Below, piece after piece: positions 1 to 9,663 of a stretch of DNA of 9,732 bases; within the stretch, counting starts at the first letter, position 1, and each line of letters opens with the position of its first letter. The DNA comes from Oscillospiraceae bacterium. GTDB taxonomy: Bacteria > Bacillota_A > Clostridia > Oscillospirales > Oscillospiraceae. The DNA is taken from the NCBI GenBank assembly GCA_015068175.1, contig SVLA01000075.1, positions 1 to 9,732 on the forward strand. The letters run 5' to 3'. The translations under genes and the position numbers were made by a program. A model generated the notes under the pieces. That model saw nothing but the letters and a program-made list of their open reading frames with translations. It made no database searches and was not told the DNA's origin.

Positions 1-666
1 GTAGGCCAGGGGCGCCACTTCGATGGATCCCCGTTCCTGATACTTCTGGAAGGTTTCCGGCCCCAGCATCTCGTACAGGGCGTCATAAAGGGGCCGCAGG
101 TAGGGATCCACCTTGTTCTGCAAATCTCCGGGCAGGAAACCCAGCCGCTCGCCGGCTTCCACCGCCGGCCGGGTCAGGATGATGCGGTTCACGGTCCGCT
201 CCCGGAAGGCAGCCACCGCGGCGGCCACCGCCAGATAGGTCTTGCCGGTGCCGGCAGGCCCCACTCCGATGGTAATGGTGTTGGTCTGGATGGCCTTCAT
301 ATACTCCTGCTGGCCAATGGTCTTGGCTTTGATGGGCTTGCCCTTGGCGGTAATGCAGACCACATCTTTCGCCATTTTCTGAACCAATTCGTCATTTCCC
401 TCAGTCACCAGGGTGATCAGATACCGCACCCGCTGTTCATCGATGGTCTCTCCCCGGGCCGCAAGCTGCAGCAGGCCTTCCAGGGTCCGCACCGCCTTGT
501 CCACAGCCTCGATGTCACCGGTGACCTTCAGTTCCGTGCCACGGTTGACGATGGTCACGGAAAGTGCCGATTCAATATGCTTGATATTCTCGTCAAAGGA
601 ACCGAACACGCTGATCAGGTCTTCCACCCGTTCTGCGCTGACGGTCCGTTCAGTCATCATTCCCAT
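1..666 (-). CDS. phoH: PhoH family ATPase, C-terminal part cut off by the window edge
   Basis: PhoH-like P-loop ATPases are cytoplasmic proteins linked to RNA metabolism and phosphate stress; their exact role in Firmicutes is unsettled. Reading leftward from 666 the frame stays open to base 1, giving 222 residues of a protein that is usually about 320. The Walker A motif GPAGTGKT lies at residues 136-143, followed by the family signature TRPAVEAGERLGFLPGDL. The N-terminal third resembles the KH-like region of the family. I chose the ATG at 666 because GAGGAG (680-685) precedes it by 13 bases; in-frame ATGs at 660 and 657 are alternatives. All three lie inside the 3' end of yqfD, whose stop is at 650-652, so translation is probably coupled. 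The order yqfC-yqfD-phoH matches B. subtilis. Family identity is secure; the start is less so. Confidence 0.93.
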   Translation of the reverse strand, partial: MGMMTERTVSAERVEDLISVFGSFDENIKHIESALSVTIVNRGTELKVTGDIEAVDKAVRTLEGLLQLAARGETIDEQRVRYLITLVTEGNDELVQKMAKDVVCITAKGKPIKAKTIGQQEYMKAIQTNTITIGVGPAGTGKTYLAVAAAVAAFRERTVNRIILTRPAVEAGERLGFLPGDLQNKVDPYLRPLYDALYEMLGPETFQKYQERGSIEVAPLAY

Positions 667-1837
667 ATGGCTTGATAATCTCCTCACTTCGCCTTCTGGC
701 GATCATTTCTTCGCAGGCGTAATATCCCTGCATAGACAGAAAACCTTCCTCTTCGGCAACGGTTTCCACCCTGGAGAGGATCCTGCCGGCCACCATCTGT
801 CCTGGCAGATAAGCATCGGCAAAGGCCTCAAGGCGCTGCCGCGCCGACGGATCTTCGGTTTTCGTCGGTTCAAGACAATAGGTGACCGTTTCCGTCACCA
901 GCTTCACCGGCAGACGGAATCCGCCGGGCAGGGTCATATAATATTCCGAATATATCTTATCACAACCTATACCCGAAATTCCACTACCTTTATACAAATT
1001 TATTCGATTTTTTCCGATAATCAGGGCATATTTTTTCTCCGTGACCGTCTTCTCCCCCTCCAGGAGGTATTCCGACAAGGTCCGAATCGTCAATTCCCGG
1101 CCGGTTTCGGCAAAAATCTCACCGCCGGAATGCTCCGCCCGAATGCAGATCCCACAGTCGGTATAGCCGGAAACCAGCACTTCTCCCCTCTTTACTGCCT
1201 GACCCGACCGGATCTGACAGTTTCCGCCGGTGACGGTGAACCGGGTGATGATCCCATCCCGGTCCGCGACCAAACTGCAGACGCACCTCACTTCCTGCTC
1301 CTGGGGGGTAACGGACCGCTCCCGGACTTTGATCACCGCAACGCAGCCCCGGGTGTTGACCCCGGCCCATTGAAGCTTCGGAACGGCCTGAAGCAAGGCG
1401 TTTTTTACTTTCTCACTACGGATGTCCCGGCGGGCGATGCCAAAGGAGATCCCACAGTATTCAGCCTGCTCCAGGATCAGCTCAGAGGGCACATTTTGAT
1501 TTCCTTCCACCCGGATAAAGAGGATCCGGGTAGGAAGCCAGCAGGACAAGAACAGCAAAAAAACGACACCGATCAACAGAACCGGCCGCCTTGCCATGGA
1601 TTTTACCAGGGTAAAAACGGTCCCAAAACGGTCCAATTTGAACCCAAAACATCTCTTTTCGGCCCAAATACGGACCCTTTTCAGGTCCTTTTGTTGCATA
1701 GAAAAGGACAACAGTAGTTCCTCTTCCCGGATCCGCACTCCCTCTACGGGGATCCCCATCCGCCCCAATTCCGCCAGGGCGCCGGCAGGATCCGCCGCGG
1801 TCAGCGTGACCTCCACCAAGCCATTATGCACGGTCAT
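650..1837 (-). CDS. yqfD: Sporulation protein YqfD
   Basis: YqfD is a membrane-anchored spore-formation protein, made in the mother cell under sigma-E in B. subtilis; its biochemical role is unknown. The 395-residue product is about the usual family length. A soluble N-terminal region (about 1-84) is followed by a single hydrophobic segment at about 85-105, after the basic residues MARR. A long extracytoplasmic-type domain follows, starting with the motif FIRVEGNQNVPSELI, typical of the family. The ATG at 1837 has a strong Shine-Dalgarno sequence (AAAGGAGGGG) about seven bases upstream, inside yqfC; the two genes overlap by 14 bases. Its own 3' end overlaps the start of phoH. Placement directly after yqfC supports the identification. 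Confidence 0.93.
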   Translation of the reverse strand: MTVHNGLVEVTLTAADPAGALAELGRMGIPVEGVRIREEELLLSFSMQQKDLKRVRIWAEKRCFGFKLDRFGTVFTLVKSMARRPVLLIGVVFLLFLSCWLPTRILFIRVEGNQNVPSELILEQAEYCGISFGIARRDIRSEKVKNALLQAVPKLQWAGVNTRGCVAVIKVRERSVTPQEQEVRCVCSLVADRDGIITRFTVTGGNCQIRSGQAVKRGEVLVSGYTDCGICIRAEHSGGEIFAETGRELTIRTLSEYLLEGEKTVTEKKYALIIGKNRINLYKGSGISGIGCDKIYSEYYMTLPGGFRLPVKLVTETVTYCLEPTKTEDPSARQRLEAFADAYLPGQMVAGRILSRVETVAEEEGFLSMQGYYACEEMIARRRSEEIIKPYGNDD

Positions 1838-2102
1838 CCCTGCCCCTCCTTTGCAGCGTTACGCCTTCGATCCGTCCGCTGATGATCAACTGTTCCCCAC
1901 TCATCCGCCGTAATTCCAGGCCCCTTCCGCTAACGGTGACAACGCCGAATTTGACCTTGACGCAGATCCGATCGCAGCCGTATCCAATAACACCACAATG
2001 ATGCTCAATGAGGACCCGGCGGTCATCGGCGATCTCGATCAGAGATCTGGCCAGGGCATGTTCATCCGGCAGGCCCAGCCGGTCCATCCATTTATCCTTC
2101 AT
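1824..2102 (-). CDS. yqfC: Sporulation protein YqfC (YabP/YqfC family)
   Basis: YqfC is a small protein of the YabP/YqfC family, needed for normal sporulation in B. subtilis and expressed with yqfD under sigma-E; its molecular activity is unknown. The 92-residue product is the usual size. It carries the family core: a strand region reading VLIEHHCGVIGYGCDRICVK (about residues 30-49), then VSGRGLELRRMS and LIISGRIEGV near the C terminus. There is no signal peptide or membrane segment. The ATG at 2102 follows a G-rich Shine-Dalgarno (AAAGGGGGT) by five bases. It is the first gene of the leftward cluster and diverges from ylbJ across 74 bases. Identification rests on the motifs together with the adjacent yqfD. 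Confidence 0.9.
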   Translation of the reverse strand: MKDKWMDRLGLPDEHALARSLIEIADDRRVLIEHHCGVIGYGCDRICVKVKFGVVTVSGRGLELRRMSGEQLIISGRIEGVTLQRRGRDDRA

Positions 2103-2176
2103 GGTCTACCCCCTTTTTCATAACCATATGAATGGACCGGCCTCCGATTGCATAGTTTCTTCCGAGGTGGTATACT
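2103..2176. promoter_or_regulatory. Divergent intergenic region between yqfC and ylbJ
   Basis: This 74-bp gap must hold the 5' signals of both the leftward yqfC cluster and rightward ylbJ. Both families are sigma-E dependent in B. subtilis, so back-to-back sporulation promoters are expected. The sequence has several CATA cores (for example near 2119, 2125 and 2151), but none has a convincing -35 element at the right distance, so no exact promoter is assigned. Visible with certainty are the two ribosome binding sites: GAGGTGG at 2164-2170 for ylbJ, and GGGGG on the minus strand just upstream of yqfC. Confidence 0.45.
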
Positions 2177-3127
2177 ATGCATAGAAAACTGAGAACCGCG
2201 GTCCTGCCGGCCCTGGGCATGATGATACTGATCCTGGACGGACGGACCGCCATCCAGGGAGCATCAGAGGGGATCCGGCTTTGTCTGCAGACCGTGATCC
2301 CCTCGTTATTCCCGTTTTTCGTCCTCAGTTCCATTCTGACCGCGCACCTGACAGACAGCGGCGGTTTCCGGTTCCTGGGCAGGCTTTTTCATATCCCGGC
2401 CGGAGCAGAGTCCATTTTCGCGGTGGGTCTGCTGGGCGGCTATCCCGTTGGAGCGAGGCTCATTGCCGAAGCCTGCCGCCGGGGCGATCTGCACCGCCGG
2501 GATGGGGACCGGATGCTGATGTTCTGCAGCAATGCCGGTCCGGCCTTCATATTCGGCCTGGTGGGCCCGCAGTTTTCGGACCCCCTGGCTCCCTGGCTCC
2601 TTTGGGGGATCCATATCCTTTCGGCTGTTCTTGTGGCCGTCTTCGTTCCGGCCTCAACGATCTCACCGGCCCGCCGCGCCCCGGGCGGAACGATCACCCT
2701 GACAGCGGCCCTGAATGGCGCGGTGCGGACCATGGGGACCGTCTGCGGATGGATATTGCTGTTTCGCGTGATCATCGCCTTTCTGGAGCGCTGGTTCGGC
2801 TGGCTGCTCCCGGCGGAATACCTCATTCCCCTGGAAGGGATCCTGGAGCTGTCCAACGGCTGCTGCGGCCTTTCTGCCATTGCCAATGATCATGTCCGCT
2901 TTATGGCGGCCAGCGGCCTTCTGGCCTTCGGCGGCGTCTGTGTAGGAATGCAGACCTCTTCTGTAGCCGGCGAACTGAATATAACCAATTACTGGAAAGG
3001 CAAAGCGTTACAGACCCTCTTCAGCCTCTTATTGGCCTCTTTTCAACCGATTATCATGGTGATTCCCGTAGGAATTGCCTTGTTTTTGAAAATTAGGGGT
3101 AGAAATCCGGTGAAAACTGGTGTATAA
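2177..3127 (+). CDS. ylbJ: Sporulation integral membrane protein YlbJ
   Basis: YlbJ is a polytopic membrane protein with nucleoside-recognition (Gate) domain character. It is made in the mother cell under sigma-E and required for heat-resistant spores in B. subtilis; its transported substrate is not established. Family landmarks are IPSLFPFFVLSS (residues 41-52), GGYPVGARLIAE (87-98) and CSNAGPAFIFGLVG (117-130). Hydrophobic segments at about 5-20, 41-58, 78-98, 138-157, 185-203, 243-258 and 278-305 suggest seven or so membrane spans. At 316 residues it is clearly shorter than the roughly 400 of Bacillus YlbJ, but it starts and ends cleanly. The ATG at 2177 has GAGGTGG six bases upstream. It is divergent from yqfC; a promoter for the next gene overlaps its stop codon. 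Confidence 0.88.
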   Translation: MHRKLRTAVLPALGMMILILDGRTAIQGASEGIRLCLQTVIPSLFPFFVLSSILTAHLTDSGGFRFLGRLFHIPAGAESIFAVGLLGGYPVGARLIAEACRRGDLHRRDGDRMLMFCSNAGPAFIFGLVGPQFSDPLAPWLLWGIHILSAVLVAVFVPASTISPARRAPGGTITLTAALNGAVRTMGTVCGWILLFRVIIAFLERWFGWLLPAEYLIPLEGILELSNGCCGLSAIANDHVRFMAASGLLAFGGVCVGMQTSSVAGELNITNYWKGKALQTLFSLLLASFQPIIMVIPVGIALFLKIRGRNPVKTGV

Positions 3128-3128
3128 T
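3100..3128 (+). promoter_or_regulatory. Probable sigma-A promoter for the small cysteine-rich gene
   Basis: A perfect -10 box TATAAT (3123-3128) lies 17 bases after TAGAAA (3100-3105), which matches four of six bases of the TTGACA consensus. The -10 box overlaps the ylbJ stop codon (3125-3127), so the promoter is embedded in the 3' end of ylbJ. Transcription would begin near 3135, about 20 bases before the start codon at 3155. This would free the downstream gene from sporulation-specific expression of ylbJ. It is a sequence match only. Confidence 0.6.
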
Positions 3129-3154
3129 CCAAGAAAAACTTAGGGAGGCCCGTC

Positions 3155-3364
3155 ATGCTGTTCCGAAAGAAGATCGAAAAAAGCTGCAGCTACTGCATTT
3201 ACGGCACTTGCCTGGAAGGCGGCGCCGTCCTTTGCTCCAAAAAGGGGTTTCTGCCCCTGCCGGACAAGTGTTCCCGTTTCAAATATGATGCCACCAAGCG
3301 GGTACCTCACAAGCCTAAAGCATTGGACCTGAGCAAATATAAAGGCGAAGATTTCGCTCTGTAA
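3155..3364 (+). CDS. Small cysteine-rich protein of unknown function
   Basis: This 69-residue protein has no assigned function. It has a basic N terminus (MLFRKKIEKS) and five cysteines at residues 11, 14, 19, 27 and 39, the first pair in a CxxC arrangement. That suggests a small metal-binding (zinc-ribbon-like) fold. The tail is lysine-rich and polar, ending in KALDLSKYKGEDFAL. There is no signal peptide or membrane segment. The ATG at 3155 is preceded by GGGAGG (3143-3148) with six bases of spacing, and a promoter and a terminator bracket the gene, so it is very likely real. I recall short proteins of this pattern as common in Clostridia, but cannot confirm that here. Zinc binding is inference. 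Confidence 0.82.
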   Translation: MLFRKKIEKSCSYCIYGTCLEGGAVLCSKKGFLPLPDKCSRFKYDATKRVPHKPKALDLSKYKGEDFAL

Positions 3365-3366
3365 AA

Positions 3367-3396
3367 AAAGTCGGAAGGATCATCCCTTCCGACTTT
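3367..3396. terminator. Bidirectional rho-independent terminator
   Basis: A perfect 12-bp stem (AAAGTCGGAAGG at 3367-3378 with CCTTCCGACTTT at 3385-3396) encloses a six-base loop. On the plus strand it is followed by CTTTATTTT, ending the cysteine-rich gene (stop at 3362-3364). On the minus strand the complementary side ends in a run of seven T, ending the macro-TIR gene (stop at 3399-3401). It serves both convergent units. Confidence 0.92.
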
Positions 3397-3398
3397 CT

Positions 3399-4460
3399 TT
3401 ATTTTAATTCCGATACAATGTCCTGAACAAATTCCGTCAGGCGGTTTTCCAAAGGCGGACATTGGGCCTCCATCCAATGCTGCCGGGACAGATAATAATC
3501 AAAGGCCGGGGAAAGCTCCGTGTGGTCCAGCCGCAGAGGCTTGAAGGAAATATGATCCGGCAAATATTTGAAGGCCAGGTCGATCTCATTCAGCACGTGC
3601 TGAGAGCGCATGGAATTCTCGCTGAGGATCACCACGAAGTGCGTGGCCGCACCGATGGCTTTGGCAATGGAGGACGCATAGTCTCCGCGGACATTCCGCG
3701 GTGCATACCAGACCCGGATGCCCGCGTTTTCCAGCTTGGCGCACAGATTGTCGGCCACATTGCGGTCCGGGCTGGAATAGCTGATGAATGCCAGGGTATC
3801 AGTGCGCTTTTTCCCCGTATTCCGCTCCTGATGGATCGCTGTTTCCGTATGGACCTGGTGGGATTCACTGAGACCCTTGGCAAAGCGGAAGGCCCGCTCA
3901 AAATTCCGGTCGATGAAAATGATCCGCTCGGTCTGGGGCGTGCGCTTCAAAAAATCGATGCATTCGTTCAGCAGCGGATAGAGGGTCAGCTCATCGGAGA
4001 CCTGCTGACTGCCGGCACCCAGCATGGGCATGGCAATGGTCCCCATTTCCACATCCGCCAGGGCCGCCAGGTCCAGCATCTGGAAATAGGCCCGGATGGG
4101 GGTCAGGATCCCCTTCTGAACATCCCGCCGGGTATGGCTGCAGAACAGATCCCGGCCCATCTCCACACAGCCGATGCGCCGGATGGGACGGGCAGGATCG
4201 GGGATCTGCCGGGAGAGCCACACATCGCACTTCTCCCGCAGATCAAACAGCGGATCGTCCGCCAGTTCATGAACGCAGATCCCCGCCGAAGCCAGAGCCG
4301 CAAACATGGTGCCGGGGGTGGGATGATAGGAACCCATGAATGCAGAGGTGGTCAAAATGTCAATGGGTTCGTCAAAGTCCAGAATATCACCGGCCACCAC
4401 GTGGATGCTTTTGGGACCGCCGCGGGTGCTGATCTGCAGGCTGTAAAGCACATTCTTCAT
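3399..4460 (-). CDS. Macro-like domain fused to a C-terminal TIR domain; possible NAD+-based immune protein
   Basis: The 353-residue protein has two parts. Residues about 15-200 look like a macro (ADP-ribose-binding) fold: VVAGDI at 21-26 with D25 in the usual place, and a glycine loop MPMLGAGSQ at 144-152. However, the usual asparagine-rich and GGG loop is replaced by TSAFMGSYHPTPGT. Residues about 221-335 form a TIR domain: FISYSS (225-230), the BB-loop region WYAPRNVRGDYASSI (251-265), and SENSMRSQHVLNEID (280-294), where E292 fits the catalytic glutamate of NAD+-cleaving TIRs. There is no signal peptide or membrane span. GGGAG lies six bases before the ATG at 4460, and ligA ends only 22 bases upstream, so the gene is probably the last of the pcrA-yunB-ligA operon. 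The TIR call is firm. The macro call is good but divergent. A defence role is inference. Confidence 0.88.
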   Translation of the reverse strand: MKNVLYSLQISTRGGPKSIHVVAGDILDFDEPIDILTTSAFMGSYHPTPGTMFAALASAGICVHELADDPLFDLREKCDVWLSRQIPDPARPIRRIGCVEMGRDLFCSHTRRDVQKGILTPIRAYFQMLDLAALADVEMGTIAMPMLGAGSQQVSDELTLYPLLNECIDFLKRTPQTERIIFIDRNFERAFRFAKGLSESHQVHTETAIHQERNTGKKRTDTLAFISYSSPDRNVADNLCAKLENAGIRVWYAPRNVRGDYASSIAKAIGAATHFVVILSENSMRSQHVLNEIDLAFKYLPDHISFKPLRLDHTELSPAFDYYLSRQHWMEAQCPPLENRLTEFVQDIVSELK

Positions 4461-4482
4461 ATCTGTCTCCCTCTTTATCTTC

Positions 4483-7079
<2,597 letters not shown>

Positions 7080-7084
<5 letters not shown>

Positions 7085-7110
7085 AGGATCACCTCCGGAA
7101 ATCCTATGCG
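7080..7110 (-). promoter_or_regulatory. Hairpin enclosing the yunB ribosome binding site and start codon
   Basis: In the mRNA sense, CGCATAGGAT pairs perfectly with ATCCTATGCG (10 bp) around the 11-base loop TTCCGGAGGTG. The start codon ATG (7082-7084) is in the 3' arm. The Shine-Dalgarno core GGAGG is in the loop and its extension, GATCC, runs into the stem. No T-run follows, so it is not a terminator. The geometry fits a translational gate; function is inferred. Confidence 0.6.
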
Positions 7111-7123
7111 CCGCAGACGGGGA

Positions 7124-9502
7124 TCAGACCTTTTTCATGTGGGCGGAAGCCGTTTTCGCCATGAGTTTTTTGGTGCCCAGGCGGTCAAAGGCGATCTCCA
7201 GCAGGGCATCGCCGCCCATGGGCAGAACGGAAAGGACCATGCCCCGTCCGAAGGCCGTATGCTCCACCATATCCCCTTTCCGCAGGTCCAGCTTGGGTGT
7301 CTGGGGGTCGGGCGCAGCGCGGCGTGAAAGTTCGGAGGGCGATGTCTGTGGACGGTAAGACGGGATTTCCCAGGTGGAAGTCCGCCGGGGCTCCGATGTG
7401 GACTTGCGCAGGATGTCGTTCTGGGGCAGCTCCTTGACGAACCGGGAGACCATGGCCGCATTGGTACGGCCGTAGAGCATCCGCTGACGGGCGTAGGTGA
7501 TGGTCAGGGTCTTTTTCGCCCGGGTGATGGCCACATAGCACAGCCGCCGCTCCTCTTCCATTTCTTCGTGGTCGCCGATACAGCGCATTCCGGGGAACAG
7601 ACCGTCCTCGAAACCCACCAGGAACACATGGGGGAATTCCAGGCCCTTACTGGCATGCATGGTCATCATGACCACCGCATCGTCGGAAGCATCGTATTGC
7701 TCGATGTCCGTATACAGCGCGATCTCTTCCAGGAACCCGGCCAGGGTGGGTTCGTCGGTGTTTTCCATATAGGCCAGGATGCTGGATTTCAATTCCCGTA
7801 CGTTCTCCAGACGGGTCTTGTTTTCTTCCGTATCCTTCTTCTGCAGCATATCCACATAACCGCTGCGGATCAGCAGTTCTTCGTAAAAATCCGGCAGGGC
7901 CATGCCTGCCGCCAGCATTTGGTCCAGGCTCTCGATGATGTTGGTGAACCGGCGGAACTTTTCCGCATTTTTCTGCAGAGGGCCGTATTCATCGGGATGG
8001 GAGATGACCTCATACACCGGCTTCTGCTCCGCGGCGGCAAGGCGATATGCCTCAAGAAGCGACTTTTCGCCCAGGCCCCGGGGCGGGTTGTTGATGATGC
8101 GGCTCAGCCGCAGATCGTCGGCCCGGTTATTGATGACACACAGATAAGCCAGCATATCCTTCACTTCCGCCCGGTCAAAGAACCGGGTGCCGCCGATGAT
8201 GCGGTACGGGATGCCGTTTCGTTTGAAGGCATATTCGATGGCGTTGGACTGGGCATTGGTGCGGTAAAGAATGGCGTAGTCCCGGAAATTCTTGCCCCGG
8301 GTACCCCGGATGATCTGACCGGCGATGTAGTTGGCTTCCCCGGATTCATCGGCGGCTTCGTAGACAACGATGGGGTCTCCCCCTCCGTTGGCGGTCCACA
8401 GCCGCTTGCCCTTGCGGCCCACATTATGGGCGATGACCGCGTTGGCGGCGTTGAGGATGGACTGGGTGGAGCGGTAATTTTGTTCCAGCCGGATCACCCG
8501 GGCGCCCCGGTACTGTTTCTCAAAATCCAGAATATTGGCAATGGTGGCGCCGCGGAAGCGGTAAATGGACTGGTCATCATCGCCCACCACGCAGATATTT
8601 TCATAGCCGCCGGCCAAAAGGCTGGTGAGCAGATATTGCAGATGGTTGGTGTCCTGATACTCGTCCACCAGGACGTAGCGGAATTTTCGCTGGTAAAAAG
8701 TTCGCAGATCCTCATGCTGCTGCAGAAGCTTCACGGTGAGCAGAATAATGTCATCAAAGTCCACCGCGTTGTTTTCCTTCAGCTTCTCCTGGTAACGGCG
8801 GTAGGCCTTGGCCATGGTGACCATACGGATATCATTTCGGTCATAGGCAAAGTCCAGCAGTTGCTCCGGGGATACCATTTTATCCTTTTCCTTGCTGATG
8901 ACGTTCAGGATGGACCGATAAGGAAATACCTTGTCATCCAGGTTCATGTCCTTGCAGATCTCCCGCATGAGGCGCTCGGAATCGGCGGTATCGTAGATGG
9001 TGAAATGCTTGTCATAACCCAGACGCTCAATATCCCGGCGGAGGATGCGGCAGCAGGCGGAATGGAAGGTCATAGCCCAGATATCCCGGCCCATATCCCC
9101 CAGCATATGCTCCAGACGTTCCTTCAGTTCTCCGGCGGCTTTGTTGGTAAAGGTGATGGCGATGATATTCCAGGGATTGGGCACCTCCACACCGCAGAGG
9201 AATTCTGCCCGGCGGCAGTCGTGATCCGTCATGGGATCCGGCAGGTTTTCCAGGAACTGAAGATCCTCTTCCGTCATGTCCTCCGGAACATAGGTGCTGT
9301 CGCTTCCGCTGCCGAAGCGGAGAATATTGGCGATCCGGTGGATCAGCACCGTGGTTTTGCCGCTGCCGGCACCGGCCAGAAGCAGCAGGGGGCCTTCGGT
9401 GGTCAGTACCGCTTCCTGCTGCATATTATTCAGATTCGAAAACTGGGCCGCGATGTAGGCCCGGCGGGCCGCCATAAAGCGGCTTTCAAAATTCTCTGTC
9501 AT
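7124..9502 (-). CDS. pcrA: ATP-dependent DNA helicase PcrA (UvrD/Rep family, superfamily 1)
   Basis: PcrA is a 3'-5' DNA translocase acting in repair, in rolling-circle replication and in clearing RecA and stalled RNA polymerase from DNA. The 792 residues show a Q-motif region near 21-30, Walker A AGAGSGKT (43-50), motif Ia AITFTNKA (115-122), VDEYQD (279-284), VGDDDQSIYRFRGA (306-319), EQNYRST (340-346), MTMHASKGLEF (613-623) and CYVAITRAKK (655-664). The C-terminal Tudor-like domain known to contact RNA polymerase is present (GDMVEHTAFGRG, from about 743). Between motifs I and Ia there are roughly 43 more residues than in Bacillus PcrA. I chose the ATG at 9502 because AGGAG lies six bases upstream and a promoter lies just before it; the frame extends to 9601, but that part has no ribosome site. 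First gene of the operon. Confidence 0.94.
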   Translation of the reverse strand: MTENFESRFMAARRAYIAAQFSNLNNMQQEAVLTTEGPLLLLAGAGSGKTTVLIHRIANILRFGSGSDSTYVPEDMTEEDLQFLENLPDPMTDHDCRRAEFLCGVEVPNPWNIIAITFTNKAAGELKERLEHMLGDMGRDIWAMTFHSACCRILRRDIERLGYDKHFTIYDTADSERLMREICKDMNLDDKVFPYRSILNVISKEKDKMVSPEQLLDFAYDRNDIRMVTMAKAYRRYQEKLKENNAVDFDDIILLTVKLLQQHEDLRTFYQRKFRYVLVDEYQDTNHLQYLLTSLLAGGYENICVVGDDDQSIYRFRGATIANILDFEKQYRGARVIRLEQNYRSTQSILNAANAVIAHNVGRKGKRLWTANGGGDPIVVYEAADESGEANYIAGQIIRGTRGKNFRDYAILYRTNAQSNAIEYAFKRNGIPYRIIGGTRFFDRAEVKDMLAYLCVINNRADDLRLSRIINNPPRGLGEKSLLEAYRLAAAEQKPVYEVISHPDEYGPLQKNAEKFRRFTNIIESLDQMLAAGMALPDFYEELLIRSGYVDMLQKKDTEENKTRLENVRELKSSILAYMENTDEPTLAGFLEEIALYTDIEQYDASDDAVVMMTMHASKGLEFPHVFLVGFEDGLFPGMRCIGDHEEMEEERRLCYVAITRAKKTLTITYARQRMLYGRTNAAMVSRFVKELPQNDILRKSTSEPRRTSTWEIPSYRPQTSPSELSRRAAPDPQTPKLDLRKGDMVEHTAFGRGMVLSVLPMGGDALLEIAFDRLGTKKLMAKTASAHMKKV

Positions 9503-9533
9503 ATTGGCTCCTAATGTATTGATCATCAGGACT

Positions 9534-9562
9534 ATTGTAGCGCATTTGTGCGAAAAGGTAAA
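9534..9562 (-). promoter_or_regulatory. Probable sigma-A promoter of the pcrA operon
   Basis: On the minus strand, TTTACC (9557-9562, four of six bases of TTGACA) is followed after 17 bases by TACAAT (9534-9539, five of six of TATAAT). Initiation would fall near 9527, about 25 bases before the start codon at 9502. The spacer contains a small inverted repeat, CGCA-CAAA-TGCG (9541-9552), which could be an operator or coincidence. It supports the downstream start for pcrA. Confidence 0.6.
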
Positions 9563-9629
9563 GAACAAATTTTGCATTGACGGAAAAATAGGGAGGGTCA
9601 CGACCCCAATGTCACTAAGTTAAGAAAGG

Positions 9630-9663
9630 CTGGGACTCGCAGAAATGCGGGCCCCAGTTTTTT
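9630..9663 (+). terminator. Rho-independent terminator, stronger in the plus direction
   Basis: The arms CTGGGACTCGCA (9630-9641) and TGCGGGCCCCAG (9646-9657) pair along 12 positions with one mismatch and one G-T wobble, closed by a GAAA tetraloop. Six T follow on the plus strand. In the minus direction the hairpin is followed only by CCTTTCTT, so it may work weakly there for a gene beyond the right edge. No plus-strand gene is visible upstream of it in this window. Confidence 0.75.

Noticed and set aside
413..1717. Plus-strand open frame (434 codons) opposite phoH and yqfD
   Set aside because: It crosses two real minus-strand genes and has no domain or translation signal.
2175..2184. Perfect 10-base palindrome CTATGCATAG over the ylbJ start codon
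   Set aside because: Short and AT-centred, with no spaced arms; more likely chance than an operator, and there is no second full copy.
7568..9514. Long plus-strand open frame (648 codons) opposite pcrA
   Set aside because: It mirrors the well-conserved PcrA helicase, its translation has no recognisable domain, and GC-rich codon bias explains the lack of stops on the opposite strand.
9561..9575. GAACAAATTTTGC near the pcrA promoter as a possible LexA box
   Set aside because: Only one half resembles the Gram-positive CGAAC-N4-GTTCG site; the second half does not match.
9503..9601. Upstream extension of pcrA to a start at 9601
   Set aside because: It would span the promoter and lacks a ribosome site; AGGAG lies six bases before the ATG at 9502, and helicase similarity begins after that point.
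9591..9623. Mini-frame after GGGAGGG encoding only MSLS before a stop, just ahead of the terminator, resembling a leader peptide
   Set aside because: Four codons, no plus-strand promoter found, and no regulated gene visible downstream.
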